Part shown: piece by piece, positions 24,501 to 33,837 of the stretch
How the letters are laid out: each line of letters begins with the position of its first letter
Position numbering within the stretch: position 1 is the stretch's first letter
Source: Anodontia alba
Lineage: Eukaryota; Mollusca; Bivalvia; Lucinida; Lucinidae
Length of the DNA: 64,000 nucleotides
NCBI GenBank assembly: GCA_964016985.1
Contig: OZ024823.1
Location: forward strand, 109,232,476 to 109,296,475
Direction of reading: 5' to 3'
Position numbers and translations under genes: made by a program
Notes under the pieces: model-generated
Seen by the model: only the letters and a program-made list of their open reading frames with translations
Told to the model about the DNA's origin: nothing
Database searches by the model: none

Positions 24501-26259
24501 TACAGCGATATATATATTCTGCATTATTTTTCAATAATCGACCTATATATGCTATCCGCACATGCACCAAAGTCCTCTTTAACCCTTGGCGCAGCTAAGT
24601 CACCCATCAAGCATTCTTTATAAATCTATAGCGGGCCATTATCGGCCCGTCAGGGTAGCTGACGGGCCGATAACGGCCCGCTATAGATTTATAAAGAATA
24701 CTAGCTGGGTACTTATGAATAAACTAGTTTTAGGTTATGAGGATGTTTCTTACCCTGGAGAAGCCTGTAAACCCGCCGTGACACATGTTATTGCCCAAGG
24801 GATCGTTCTTTGACACATTGTACCTTGTTCCGTCAAGTTCAAAAGTGGCCCCGTCAATTCTGTTAGCTACTCTACCACATATACAGCCCAGGAAGCCTGG
24901 GTTAGCTTCATAATCTGTAACAAACAATAAATAGAAGTAATGCTGGGACAATATTCGCACAGAAAAGATCTTGATCTTGACCAGTCCGTGCAGTCTGGAA
25001 AGACTTGTTTTACAACTTAAATGTTTTTAAGTAAAATTTTTTTTCAAAAAGATGCTGTGGCTGAAACACGAGGATAAACGCTTTGTGCAAATTGACTCCT
25101 CCGTCAGAAGGCTATAACAACGCCCATGCGTAAATCCTTAGACAAACAATATCGTGATACCTGTATTTGTCAATGAAAAATGCATCTGTACCTGTATTTG
25201 TCAATGAAAAAGTACATAGGTAATATTGTTTGTCTAAGCAATAACATTAACCGTTGACTGGTAAGCTATTTTGGTTGGTCAGGTTTGGTGTCATTTACTG
25301 GTCAGGTGATTTCACGGAGGACTCAGGATGCCATGCAATGGGCTGCGACATGATAAAACCTAGCGGCCTCGTATACAACGTCGCATCAACGTCGTGGTGG
25401 ATAGAGAAAGATTCTGCGTTTCTTCACGCGGGCAGCAAAGATTGACCAGATTGTGCGAATACGCAAACTGATCTAAGTCTTCGCTGGACACTTGACATAT
25501 GGTACATTTTCTCATGTTGCGGTACAATACTTATCATAATCTGCCACACGCGATTCTAACCCAAGACCTGTAGAATAAGAAGAAGAAGAAGAAGAGAGAG
25601 AGAGAACAGAGATGATAGCGGAGTGGCACTGCGTTGCCGTAAATTGGGGCATTTGAACAACAATGATCAGTCCCTCCCATTCGCATGGCCTTCTCATTTA
25701 TTATTGACCCGCGTCTATAGCTGTAGGCCTATCTTGTATCATGGTCGAAATGGTACCTATCACCCTGCGCATTCTCACAGTTTCACCAGGTCCTACATGG
25801 CATCGATATATCATATAGTATCCAATGATTCTGCAAGCTGACAACAAAGGTCCAGATCAGACTGGGCGAACGCCCAGTCTGATCTGGCCTTTGTTGTCAG
25901 CAGATGTTCGAAGATATGTTTTCGCCTAACATAAAACAAGTTCTTACCCTTTACATCCTTGTAACCCAGGTTGACGTCCACGATTTTCCCATCTTTGTCA
26001 GGAACCAAAATGTCTCTGACAGCGCAACCAATGTTGATCACTCGCACTTTTACATCGCCGGCTTGAAGTGTAAAACTACAATAAATAAATAAAAATAAAC
26101 AAATAAATGAATAATATAAAAATAAATAAAAGTAATAAAATAAATAAATAAATAAAAAGCGAATTAGTAAAATAAGTAAATGTAAATAAAGATTTGAAAA
26201 AGTCGGTTATTTGTTTGTTTAATGATATTAAACTCCTGTGGGTCGGCGTTCTGTGTCGT

Positions 26260-26291
<32 letters not shown>

Positions 26292-28224
26292 AGAAAGGGA
26301 CTAAAGATAAGAGGAAAGAGAATAACAGAATAAGACGAGAGGAAAAACAAAGTGCAGTGCAGAAAAAGAAGAATATTAACATACCCCTTTCCCCCAACTT
26401 CTGCAAATACATCAGGCCCTTACCACCGCCATACCATACAGACGTCGGTGAGCCGTAACGAGGGAAATGGATCGTATCACACATGCGAAATTTCACATTT
26501 GTCAGCCGTCGTAACACTCCACTGTCTGTCAGAGCCTCAACAGTTTTTGCATAAACTATATGAATATGAGCTACAACGTAAGAAAATGTATTTTCGGACA
26601 TATGCGCCCCGCGAAGGCTCAGATCAGCCTGCATATACACGCAGCCAGCTCAGTCTTCGCTGTCTGCATGAAAAACAAACAAACTAAAAAAAAAAACAAA
26701 AAAAAAAAAAAACGAATTTCTGACTATCCAAAGAGTAGTCAACACTAAGAGCACATGCCCTTTTAGAGCAGATCCTTTTTCAGAGGGGAGGAAAAACAAG
26801 TTTGACAGAGTCACCTCCCCTATAAATGTATCCATTTCCCTTAATATGTCAGGAGGTCTTACTAACTTCTAGTTAAGGAGACAATGTGCATGAAATGCAT
26901 CAAAGCCTATTTTCTGGGAAAATTAACAGAAATATTTTTAAAGTGGCGTAATGAACCATGTTTTGTCAGTTTTACTGATACATTATTTTATCATAAATAC
27001 AGGAGCATATTTTATAAATAATGGAAGTGTGCAGAAATAAAATGTAAATTACATTTTTCAGATGTTATACGGTAAACGTTTCGCTAAATGGTTTCTTTTT
27101 TGGTTCCGTGTAGCTCATATACGACTCACCACTTTATTGGGGCTGTTGCCAAACCGCCACCAGATTTAACATACCATATTTCGACAATGCGTGTTCCTGT
27201 TGTACAACCTAATAAGTACCTAACAAATAGTTCCCTGCTAACTCTGATTACGCTAAATTCTGCATTCAAACATATTAGCGTTACACTGATATTTATAAAG
27301 AGCGAAAAGTTAAACGGAACAAAAGAAAACTTCAAAATTTTGAGAAAAAAAAAAAAAAAAAAAAATTCAATCATACTGAGCACACTATCGGCGAACGAAT
27401 ATGAATACACCAGCAAAACGCGCCAAATCTATAGCGTTGAGTAAAAAGTGTAACCCGAGACGAGGTACGTGATACTAAACACAAAAAAGGATCTTTTCCA
27501 TGCACCGAAATGTTTAATTTTATTGTAAATCCCAATCATTTCTAAAGGCCTATAGAGTTTCAGGCAACCATCAGCACTCTCGGTACTTTGATAAAGTAAC
27601 TTAGAGGTACATATGTAGCACACGATCAGCCTGTATCTGTACTAAAATGTGGAAAACTCCAGCTGCTAATGGCGGACTCTGTGCGTGTTAAATGGACACA
27701 GCCACAGTGCTCGTATCACACTGTATATGTGCTAAAATTGCGAGAATTGCAAGAGCTCCTCAGCATTCAGTTTCCGCTTTCAACATATACCAGTACCGCT
27801 AGACGAAGTGTGTAACCTCATTGTTGCAAATATTGGTTTGTTACTCAGAGGTTTGTTAACCAGTTATTATTATAGTAAATTATATAAAATTAAACAATTA
27901 AATGCACAAAATACAAAAAATAAATTACTGTTTTCAGAGTCGTTTTTTTCACTGACACGGCTGCTGCTGAATTTATGCTATTTATTTAATGCTTGGAAGA
28001 TTTGTGACAGGCTCGGTAAGAGCCCACTTTCCGTACAGTTATCCTATACCGTGTAAACATTTTTTAACTATAGTTACCTCAAACAGTTACATTAATCGTG
28101 GTTAATATAGGCTAATACTATAATTACATGTTGAGTTATATGCACAATTAATTTACTGATCTTACCAGTAGACGGGTTCTCCAGCTTCTGTAACTCCGAA
28201 TGATTCTTTCGTGATTTCAGACAT
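9420..28224 (-). CDS. GALM: Galactose mutarotase-like gene (aldose 1-epimerase family), minus copy, 8 exon positions with duplicated exon 6
   Basis: The family interconverts the alpha and beta anomers of galactose and other aldoses in the cytosol, feeding the Leloir pathway. Joining exons 28224-28166, 26075-25948, 24914-24754, 22955-22746, 21887-21806, one exon 6 (16476-16329 or 14998-14851), 12715-12532 and 9500-9420 gives 1053 nt, or 350 residues, close to the usual length of about 340. Every junction is GT-AG and in phase. Seen: CGRVANRI (75-82), CHGGF (His108) and NHFLFNLAGH (His178), the conserved Arg and two active-site His positions. The Asp of the family FDH motif is His247 or Ser247, depending on which exon 6 is used, and the C-terminal catalytic Glu position is Phe313. 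No signal peptide is visible. It is divergently paired with a paralogue at 35417. It may be an active but altered epimerase or a sugar-binding pseudoenzyme. Confidence 0.9.
9570..9835 (-). mobile_element. tRNA-derived SINE, minus orientation
   Basis: A T-run at 9571-9595 is its A-rich tail. The rest is the reverse complement of the SINE body (GATCAATCTCCATGAAAGTT, CAGCAGAAGGGGG) and a decayed tRNA head near 9790-9830. It lies just beyond exon 8 of the minus gene, inside intron 7. Confidence 0.75.
10582..10774. mobile_element. TTAACCCTTGTCCTGCTGAA-type MITE, diverged
   Basis: CTAGTCCTGCTGAACCTGGA to AATGGCAAGGGTTAA. The hairpin around CCAACTTATCTGG has lost part of one arm. Intron 7 of the minus gene. 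Confidence 0.7.
11160..11370. mobile_element. TTAACCCTTGTCCTGCTGAA-type MITE
   Basis: TTAACCCTTCTCTTGCTGAA, central palindrome AGTTGGCTTCTGAAGAAGCC, right end TTATTCAGCATGACAAAGG. Intron 7 of the minus gene. Confidence 0.85.
11516..11746. mobile_element. CCCTAAGTATTGGGACA-type MITE with internal A-run
   Basis: TTTACCCTAAATAGTGGGAC to TATACTTAGGATAAATATGG, with CAGATGTTGCATTCTGTGGC core hairpin and a 25-A run at 11607-11631. Confidence 0.65.
11749..11952. mobile_element. TTAACCCTTGTCCTGCTGAA-type MITE
   Basis: Same architecture; ends TTAACCCTTGTCCTGCTGAA and TCAGCAGGACAAGGGTTAA. Confidence 0.85.
12217..12264 (+). CDS. Possible short plus-strand exon in intron 7 (speculative)
   Basis: A long pyrimidine tract (12165-12212) ends in GGAAG and is followed by 48 nt reading MAQHDKNVADKIIKQQ, then GTAAAA. 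It has the layout of an exon in phase 0, but no partner exon is visible and the host intron belongs to a gene on the other strand. It could be a chance or repeat-derived cryptic exon. Confidence 0.2.
12331..12521. mobile_element. CAGCAGACGACA-type hairpin MITE abutting exon 7
   Basis: TTAACCCTTAAGGTGCTCTG to GATTAGCACTTCAAGGGTTA; centre ACTTGGCATTTCATGTGAAA. It begins 10 bp after the exon 7 splice donor of the minus gene. Confidence 0.8.
12532..12715 (-). CDS. GALM: Mutarotase-like minus gene, exon 7
   Basis: 184 nt, acceptor ACATTATAG, donor GTAAG. It encodes RVEHPASGRYMEVHTTEPV and ends LLFMPQGYPDAVNH. The SGRxMEVxTxxP and PDAVN motifs are diagnostic of the family. The catalytic Glu of GALM (in CLETQNWPDAVN) is replaced by Phe313. 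The exon is hemmed in by MITE copies at 12331-12521 and 12761-13035. Confidence 0.92.
12761..13035. mobile_element. CGAAAACATGCC-type MITE
   Basis: Ends CATCACTAAAACATGCC and GGCATGTTTTTGTAATG; the centre is a hairpin of CATAGATTGTGGGTACTCAT. It starts 45 bp upstream of exon 7 of the minus gene. Copies at 14334, 38115, 40969, 46158, 51008 and 60677. Confidence 0.85.
13038..13330. mobile_element. CAGTGGCTCRAAC-type MITE, inverted orientation
   Basis: Starts CCATGGCTGATTCGAACTC, then the central hairpin AATTGCCTCACTGAAGTGAT, then CTCAGTGGCTCGAACTACCC. It abuts the MITE at 12761-13035. Confidence 0.7.
13440..13684. mobile_element. Non-autonomous TIR element, 245 bp
   Basis: Ends TCGAGGGTTGAGCGCAAGAC and its inverse are near-perfect over 23 bp, flanked by TA. 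A second internal hairpin lies at about 13510-13580 (TAGGTGCCATTGCTC). It abuts a truncated MITE (13373-13437) in intron 6 of the minus gene. Confidence 0.8.
14334..14620. mobile_element. CGAAAACATGCC-type MITE
   Basis: CATCACGTAAACATGCCTAT to AGGCCTGTTTTTGTAATG, with central hairpin TACTCATTAGAACTGCCTC. Between exon 6B and exon 7 of the minus gene. Confidence 0.85.
14851..14998 (-). CDS. GALM: Mutarotase-like minus gene, exon 6B (alternative exon)
   Basis: Exactly 148 nt, like exon 6A, with an acceptor ending CTATATCAG and donor GTAGGC. There are no stops. It encodes GVIQSLDGTISDLRKPVLL, then LADILDKMPRGDG, and ends KKLAA plus AG. It matches exon 6A at 33 of 50 residues. Its active-site loop reads GLHSANVL, so the position that is Asp in GALM is Ser. 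Using 6A and 6B together would shift the frame, so one or the other is expected. Confidence 0.82.
15435..15606. mobile_element. Variant hairpin MITE
   Basis: TACTCATTGAAACTGCCTC facing AATTCCAATGAGTACCC, right end CATTATCTAGAGCTATGA. It lies in the interval between the two exon 6 copies (14999-16328). Confidence 0.6.
15866..16076. mobile_element. TTAACCCTTGTCCTGCTGAA-type MITE between the two exon 6 copies
   Basis: CAACCCTTGTCATGCTGAAC to CAGCAGGACAAGGGTTAA, central CTTCTGAAGAAGCC hairpin. Confidence 0.85.
16329..16476 (-). CDS. GALM: Mutarotase-like minus gene, exon 6A (alternative exon)
   Basis: 148 nt, acceptor TTTTCTGTCAG, donor GTACAC, phase 1 in and phase 0-compatible with exon 7 through the terminal AG. 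It encodes GEIKSLEGSILDLRGPTLLD and ends in KKLVA plus AG. It contains the loop GLCHAYIL where GALM normally has FDHNF, so the usual Asp is His247. A second copy of this exon lies downstream at 14851-14998. Confidence 0.85.
16525..16737. mobile_element. CAGCAGACGACA-type hairpin MITE beside exon 6A
   Basis: CTCAGCAGATGACATTGTGA, core ACTTCATGCAAATTGTCCCC facing its inverse, right end GTTGTCTGCTGAAATTTTTA. It starts about 50 bp before the exon 6A acceptor. Confidence 0.8.
16735..16946. mobile_element. TTAACCCTTGTCCTGCTGAA-type MITE
   Basis: TTAACCCTTCTCTTGCTGAA to GGCAAGGGTTAA. It shares its left TTAA with the end of the hairpin MITE at 16525-16737. Confidence 0.85.
17000..17202. mobile_element. 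MITE of the ATAGCTCCAGATAAG type
   Basis: CATAGATCCAGATAAGGTGC to TTATCTGGAGCTATAATC, with central GTACTCATTAGAAGCG hairpin. Intron 5 of the minus gene. Confidence 0.75.
18098..18206. mobile_element. Palindromic ACGTCG hairpin element
   Basis: CCCAATGGGCACAGAACATT at the left, the inverse ATGTTGTGTGCCTGCTGGG at the right, and internal GACGT units. Intron 5 of the minus gene. Confidence 0.75.
19083..20575. mobile_element. Two nested TIR elements
   Basis: The outer ends are CCTATAAGACGAGG (about 19097) and AACCCGTCTTATAATTA (about 20553), inverted. The inner pair is TACCGAATTTTTCTGTGTAT (about 19249) and ACACAGTTAAATACGGTA (about 20387). No coding frame is seen between 19300 and 20390. Intron 5 of the minus gene. 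Confidence 0.6.
20697..20913. mobile_element. CCCTAAGTATTGGGACA-type MITE, well preserved
   Basis: ACCCTAAGTATTGGGACAG to GTCCCAATACTTAGGGTAAA; hairpin core CAGACACTGCAGAATGTGGC. Intron 5 of the minus gene. Confidence 0.8.
21112..21290. mobile_element. Diverged MITE of the ATAGCTCCAG type
   Basis: Left end CATAGCTCCAGCTAATG; central GGATATGCGCTGGAATCC facing TTCTAATGAGTATCCAC. Intron 5 of the minus gene, before exon 5's acceptor region. Confidence 0.5.
21298..21635. mobile_element. Tigger-like MITE with central palindrome
   Basis: Ends CAGTCAACTCTCTTTATCTT and GATAACGAGAGTCGATTG are inverted. The centre is a long hairpin of GAGGAGAAATTGCTCC. Terminal motif as in 1495-2917; paralogous copy at 48440. 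Intron 5 of the minus gene. Confidence 0.75.
21806..21887 (-). CDS. GALM: Mutarotase-like minus gene, exon 5
   Basis: 82 nt between CCTTTAG and GTAAAC. It reads SAGNIRDHVVRVTAGEML and ends DKFIPT plus one base, equivalent to the family NDHxVxIxAdxxlP..IPTG segment. Confidence 0.88.
22202..22376. repeat. Hairpin followed by a MITE fragment
   Basis: 22202-22274 is a near-perfect inverted repeat of GTGGTCATTTCATATGAAAT. 22288-22376 is one end of the CGAAAACATGCC-type MITE (TTACGAAAACACGCCTATTC). Confidence 0.7.
22746..22955 (-). CDS. GALM: Mutarotase-like minus gene, exon 4 (second catalytic His)
   Basis: 210 nt, phase 0 at both ends, acceptor TTTCAG, donor GTAAG. It encodes the family segment DKDGTEGFPGDV, then TPIDLSNHFLFNLAGH, with His178 aligning to the general-acid His of GALM. 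Confidence 0.93.
23788..23940. mobile_element. MITE of the ATAGCTCCAGATAAG type, internally deleted
   Basis: CATAACTCCAGATAAGAGGG to CACCTTATCTGGAGCTATGG with most of the centre lost; preceded by a T-run (23759-23780). Confidence 0.65.
24141..24248. mobile_element. Palindromic ACGTCG hairpin element, well-preserved copy
   Basis: CCCAGCAGGCACATGACGTT to AACGTCATGTGCCCGCTGGG, with about six internal AACGTCG-type units reading outward from the centre. Intron 3 of the minus gene. Confidence 0.8.
24603..24709. mobile_element. 107-bp near-perfect hairpin MITE (CCCAG type)
   Basis: Arms of about 50 bp: AGCATTCTTTATAAATCTAT, then AGCGGGCC, facing the inverse. The family recurs at 35798, 37688 and 56399 with the same length. 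It lies about 45 bp from exon 3 of the minus gene. Confidence 0.85.
24754..24914 (-). CDS. GALM: Mutarotase-like minus gene, exon 3 (GRVANRI and HGG motifs)
   Basis: 161 nt, the same length as exon 3 of the plus copy. Acceptor GTTACAG, donor GTAAG. It encodes DYEANPGFLGCICGRVANRI and ends MCHGGFTGFSR. It contains the conserved Arg residues (77, 81) and the active-site His108. Confidence 0.93.
25948..26075 (-). CDS. GALM: Mutarotase-like minus gene, exon 2
   Basis: 128 nt between a TTGTAG acceptor and a GTAAG donor. It completes a Cys codon and then reads FTLQAGDVKVRVINIGCAV through DKDGKIVDVNLGYKDVK. This is the first beta-sandwich strands of the epimerase domain (NxGC and DKDGxxVDxxLG). Confidence 0.9.
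26080..26160. repeat. (TAAA)n-like microsatellite
   Basis: Interrupted AATAAATAAATA array directly upstream (gene sense) of exon 2 of the minus gene. Confidence 0.85.
26261..26291. repeat. Poly(C) run, 31 C
   Basis: Uninterrupted C tract; frames through it encode polyproline or polyglycine and are not genes. Confidence 0.95.
27410..27600. repeat. Dispersed repeat, copy 1
   Basis: AAAACGCGCCAAATCTATAG, GTAAAAAGTGTAACC, GGCAACC..CAGCACTCTC recur at 56790-57005 in intron 6 of the plus gene. No coding capacity seen. Confidence 0.6.
28166..28224 (-). CDS. GALM: Mutarotase-like minus gene, exon 1 (start codon)
   Basis: ATG is the reverse complement of 28222-28224, preceded by ACA so that A sits at -3. 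It reads MSEITKESFGVTEAGEPVY plus two bases and ends at a GTAAG donor. It aligns with the plus copy's MAALVPISKEVFG and with the short N-terminus typical of GALM. Phase 2 out. Confidence 0.85.
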
Positions 28225-29859
28225 TGTTGTTTTAATATTGAGATTGTACATATACAACTTCCTGTGACAGATACTACAACGTTGCAAGATAATGAATATT
28301 ATCTTCTGACCTGGAGCTCAACTTTATATTTGAAATACACGGGCGAAATCGAATCTCGCACCATCTTTTACCTTACCACAAGCTATTTGACCAGGTAGAC
28401 ATTGAAATGAAGCGGTTTTTTTTTTATCTAAAAAACGGACAACGCAGACTGTTGACCCCTGGCCAGGACCCTCAAGAAATGTTGGGTTCGGTGACATTTC
28501 TTGTTCTGGGCACCGGCCTAATGGTAAGAGTGACTTTGGAATCCGGAGATGCAAGCTGAATCACCAACATCCCCAGCCAACTAAGTTTATGACCATTATA
28601 TCAAGAACATGCTCGACGTGCCCTGGGTGTAAAGCAAGGGGATAGTGGGGGTGGTGGGGGTTGGGTGGCATTTATAGAGACGGACAGCGGCTATATCTAT
28701 ATGAGCATGGAAAGCCCGTAACATAAGAACAATACAAATGCAAACGTCAAATTAATTGTTAAAACTAAAACTTTGCAATATTGAAGTGCCATTAAACCCA
28801 AACCATAACACTAATTTCAAAGGAGGTAACTCTTGTGAAATTATTTTGCCTCCTTTCTGCAAAACGTGTATATTCTAAACGGAAAGAGTTTGCTCCCTAT
28901 TGGGAGCAAATTCTTCCTCTTTAGAGTAGACGCTTTTTCAGGAGAGTTTGGTGTCCAGGAAAGCAAAAAAAGGAAGTGATAAACGCAGAAATGGAGAAAC
29001 ACCTGCCATGTTTAAGAGTTCAGGGGAAAAAACAGCCGTAGTTGCTTTGTAGCATTTGGTAAGGAGTTAATTCCCCCATCTCGCAGCTCACGGTGTATCT
29101 GCTTAGCACACTGGATAAAAAATCAGCAGCTGATATTTTAAAATAGTTTTCTTATTTTGCCCAGAAAACATGTTTTGACATTTCATGCAAACTGTCACTT
29201 TGTCGTCTGCCCAATTAACCTAAAGAGTGGTAAAGTTAAACCATTACTACTCTGGGCATATTCGGCAGGCGACAAATTGATAATATTTTTCTTATTTTTC
29301 CTAGAAAAAGGCTTTAGTTTAAACATATTTATTTCATCAAATATACATATTTAATAGCAAGTTACAAATATCAGAAGTTAAAGAATTTGAACGAAAGCTA
29401 TTGAAAGCTTATATAGTTCATCTCCTTCCATGTGTCCAGGAAAGCAAAAAAAGGCTTTGACATTTCATGCAAATTGTCTCAAGGAGAAAAAATGTTTAAA
29501 AATGTTGTCTGTTGAAATGTTAACTAAGCGTTAAAGAAGGAATGTCATAAAACAGTGATGTTTATTATTCCTTATTGTACGAGAGTCACACGTCCCCAAT
29601 ATCGTTTGCTGAGTTATTACCATTTCTGTATCCAAAGATACATAGCTCTAGCTCTTGGCCGCACATATCAGCTTCCATAATTATTAACCCATGTACGTCG
29701 AGTGGACTCTTCTACTACAACTTTTGGACCGGTCTATTTCCGATAGCAGGGTGCCTGGTTAGTTTTTATTATTTCTATTTTGTTTTATAGAAATTTCTTC
29801 ATATGCAAACAGTGTAGACCCTGATCAGACCACGCGTTCACACAGCCACACACACACAG

Positions 29860-29862
<3 letters not shown>

Positions 29863-29920
<58 letters not shown>
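29863..29920. repeat. (TG)n microsatellite
   Basis: About 27 TG units, preceded by CACACACACAGATATA. Confidence 0.95.
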
Positions 29921-29926
<6 letters not shown>

Positions 29927-30909
29927 TGGGGGGGAGGGGTAGGTATGCCGCCGTCAGATTCGAACCCATACCACCAATAGGCACAGCAGAAATTCTCCAA
30001 AAATGTGCTGCAGTTGCAGTGAGAGTCTCCTCTGATCAAGTTTTTTCTTATTTTCTGAGCACGACTGTACCATTATTTTCTGCAGTCCTATTGCTTTTTT
30101 CATTGTGTAGAATGTTTGCCTTACTGTCCAAATATTAACCCGTTCAGTCCTGCAGGCCAAACAGACTCTTTTGCAAACAGTGGAGATCCCAAATTAGAGG
30201 GCTTCTAAGGCTCAGAAGCAGTTTTATTAGGTGTTTGTCACCCTGTCCATATATTTGACTGACAGCCCTATTTGCAACAATGAACGGGTCCGAATTCAGA
30301 GATAAAATTATGCAGTTCAGCCACTCAGGGGTGAAATCGTTAGGGTTAAATAAGTTACACGTTATGAGCGCACGACACTCGGGGGCGGGGGTGGGTAATT
30401 TCCTATATATGGCGTAGAATGGATGTGCGTGCCGATTTCCCTTTTTCAGCGCTTCCAAGATCAGCCTGTACATCCACCCGGTATGACAAGGGTTCTCGTT
30501 TATCCTTCTTTGGATAGCCTGGAGGCTGTAGAAGGCACGTGCGATCAGCGAAAGCTCTTATCAGACTGCACAGATGCGCAGGCTGATCTGAGTATTTGCT
30601 AATCGCACAAGTCTCATTGTAGGTTTTGTCGTGCTCTGACTCATTAATGATATTTGCTTACTTCTGGCCTACCATAAGAAATGGGTCTTGTAAAAAAAAA
30701 CAAAAAAAAAAAAAAAACAAAAAAAAAAAACGGACAACGCAGTCCGAATCAGCTGACGCATGCGCACAGTCTGATCAGGCCTTTGTATTATCATACAGTA
30801 CCCAATGATTCTATAAATAGACAACTAAGGCTGTCGTCAGACTGCGGGGTTAGGCAGGGTAATCTGGGTCTTTGCATATCCCCTGAAGACATTTTTTTTT
30901 TTGCTTGAC

Positions 30910-31700
30910 ACAGGCTTAGTAGGTTATTTGGATCGCTTCAAGCGAAAAAGGGCCTTCGAACATGCGCAAAATGCGCAGGTTCAGATCATCCGTCGCATGC
31001 GTAAAGTAATAATCCGGGCCTCTGCTCTCCATTCATACATTCTGTAGTATACAATGATTCTGTTAGCGGACAGTGAATGTCCTGATCAGACTGCGCAGAT
31101 GCGCAGTCTGATCTGGACATTCGCTGCCCGCATATGCCTGAAGACACGTTGGTCCATTTGATGATGTACCATCTTGGACCAACTGTTGGTCTTTATCGTT
31201 ATCAAGTCAAGTTGTCTGTACTACTAAGGTGATAAAACACACCTGAAAGATTTCGTTGCCATTTTGCAAATGAAGACAGTTTTTGTGGACAGAAACGGAT
31301 TTCCCAGTGTTTGTAACGCTTTAAAAAATGTGGACTAATCTTTAATGAAAGAATTCGCTCCCTCTGGGAGCAAAGTCTTCCATTTAAGATTGGTCTTAAA
31401 CAAGAAGGGAATGAAGTATTTCAAATCCAAGTTATTTCCCTTCGATATGTATCCATTCCCCTTAAATGGACCGCGCCATGCGAAAACATATCTTCGGGCA
31501 TATGCGGACAGAGAAGGCCCAGATCAGCCTGCGCATCCGCGCAGTCTGATCAGGGCCCTGATGTCCGCTAACAGAATCATCGGACACTATAGAATACATC
31601 AATGGAGAAAAAATGCCCAGATAGGACTTTGCGCATGCGCGAGACGAATCTGAATCTGTGCACTTTGCGCATGTTCGAAGACACCTTTTGTTTCGCGGCC
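30910..31700. repeat. Repeats of the GCGCAGTCTGATCAGG...CTTCGCTGTCCGCA family
   Basis: Two hairpin copies (30910-31145, core CTGCGCAGATGCGCAGTCTG; 31475-31700, core GATCAGCCTGCGCATCCGCG). Related copies at 15165, 18545, 25795, 33838, 36435, 43070, 56180 and 59160. They account for many small spurious frames. Confidence 0.7.
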
Positions 31701-32330
31701 CAAATACGTCCATGTTTCGTTTTATCTTGTCACCTTTTCTTGCTCTGCAGATGAATGGGCAAGCCATAACAAGGACAAAAGGATAAGAGGCGACCTAGAA
31801 TCACACATCACAACATTAACAACACCATTTGATGGGGATTTTATACACACGCACTAGGTGGAGTTTCCGCCATTTTCTACACGGGGAGACAACTTTTGTG
31901 ATTTCCTATTTGCTTTCCTGCTCACCAAGTCCTTTCTGAAAAGGGGTCTGATCTAAAAGGAAAGATTTTGCTCTCCTTGAGAGCAAAATCTTTCCTTTTA
32001 GGGTGGATCCCTTTACAGAAATAGTGGCAAAACAAACTAGTTAGTCTTGGCCAATTCAGGATTATCATCATTATTATTTAATCATTATTAGTAGCAGTAG
32101 CAGTGGTAGTAGTAGTATGGAGCAGCAGAATCATTTGCAATGTTTGTCCTTGTTTGATATTTTCAGTGATATATTTTATTGTAAATGTCAGACATTGTTC
32201 AAGGATGGTGTAAATATATATAGTTGCCAAAGATCATACGCTGCCAACATGCGTATTAACATGTAAAAATTCCACAATTGTAGACTATTAATACGATGTA
32301 TGGTCGCAATGAATGCTCGGCCTATCCTCT

Positions 32331-32385
32331 CCCAGTCAACACACAACGTTGAAATAACGTCGTTTCGACGTTGTGTGTTTACTGG
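32331..32385. mobile_element. Short ACGTCG hairpin element (55 bp)
   Basis: CCCAGTCAACACACAACGTT and the inverse AACGT..TTGTGTGTTTACTGG. A minimal internal-deletion version of the family. Confidence 0.65.
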
Positions 32386-32842
32386 ACTAAATATAGACAT
32401 ACATGTATCTGATAGATTATGGTCAACGAACTTATCAACTTTAGATGTTAAGTTGACGAATAAAATATGATTCATTTTAGTCATGTTAGATTAAAGACTG
32501 TCAAGTTTTATGACTTTTTGGCCATAGTTTCCCACTTAATTACTGATCTAAACTAAAGAGAATGAAAACACTTTCATTGTAGGTAACCCTTTCAAAATTC
32601 TTTTACCTCCCTTCTGGAAAGGGGTCTACTCTAAAAGGAAAGAAGTTGCTCCCCTTTTCACATAGGGGACTGGTGTGCCAGAGAGCAAACTTGAAGTCAT
32701 AAAAAATATCTTCCATGTAAAAATGGCAGAAAATCAACCACGTGTGTTCATCCCCTCCACCCCACCCCCCTCTCCCCCCTCCCCCTATTCTACTGTGCTG
32801 CATTGAAAAAGAAACTTACAACAACATCACTGCTGAACTGAC

Positions 32843-32873
32843 AAATAATAATAATAATAATAATAATAACAAT
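32843..32873. repeat. (AAT)n microsatellite
   Basis: About nine AAT units ending in AACAATAAAAAC. Confidence 0.95.
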
Positions 32874-33227
32874 AAAAACAGAGAGAAACATTATTATATA
32901 TCTAATGTTGTAATTTCCAAGCTATCAATGGTTCTCGAATACAAATGCTGGCCACCGTCTTTACCTATAGAGCCGTTTTAATTTGATAAATGCATTTTTG
33001 TCAACGGACGATGTCATATTTTTTGTTCCCCAGCTTGGTTACTGAGATGAACGATACTAAACCAAAAAAGTAAGTGCCATACAAAGGAACCAGCAGGCGA
33101 TAGAGGCTGGGGTCTACACTGTCCAAAGAACCATCAACAATTTATCTTAGCTAACTGTATAAACACTAATCAAACTGCTAAGATAACCAGATTACTCTGG
33201 CATTACGTTCGCAATGTTTGGTTGTGC

Positions 33228-33253
33228 TCTCTCTCTCTCTCTCTCTCTCTCTC
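33228..33253. repeat. (CT)n microsatellite
   Basis: About 13 CT units. Confidence 0.95.
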
Positions 33254-33837
33254 GTTCAGATCACAGAAGATATCTTGTTAAGCGATACTGGCACAATGAA
33301 CACTCTTGTTTACATTCCCACAACAACATTCTGCCTTCTGGTAACATTGGTGTAACCCGGCGGACCATGGTAACCATATATTGTTTATCTAAATCTCAAA
33401 AGACAAGAAATAAAACTCACGTTTGAAGATTATTTTGTACAACGAAGTTTGACATTGAATTCGGATCGCGTCGTCACTAGATGGACTCCATGTCCAAAGG
33501 GTTAAAGATCAAAGATCAAAGCATTCTAACGTTATTGCGTTACTCCATCATTCTGGCAATATAATTCAAGGTCAATAGCTCTAGAGTAACCTGCATGAGC
33601 TTGATCAGAGTCATAGGAATTTGTACATGCACAATATTGATTCAACCGATTGTACTCGTAAGAAAGTTATAATTCCAGACTCAACGGCAAACAAAGGAAC
33701 CATCAGACGGGCGAACAAATAAAATAGCATTACCAAGTCTTTGGCAGTGAATTATTACGAAGTCTAAACTCGGAGTCTCGGTTTCTTGAGATTCTTCCTT
33801 TGACACCATTGCAGTCTCATGCTTTAACAGCTTTTTA

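Larger units (their letters stand above)
28810..32035. repeat. Region with hairpins of the TTTGCTCCC..GGGAGCAAA type
   Basis: Copies at about 28860-28945, 31325-31400 and 31930-32030 pair AAAGGAAAGATTTTGCTCTC-type arms; a half-copy lies near 32615. All are in the shared upstream region of the two mutarotase genes. Confidence 0.6.

Noticed and set aside
26164..26640. 158-codon minus frame with polyglycine
   Set aside because: It reads through the 31-C run and low-complexity DNA; no domain and no splice context.
29785..30138. Frames of 84 and 90 codons with His-Thr or Val-Cys repeats
   Set aside because: They are translations of the TG microsatellite on both strands.
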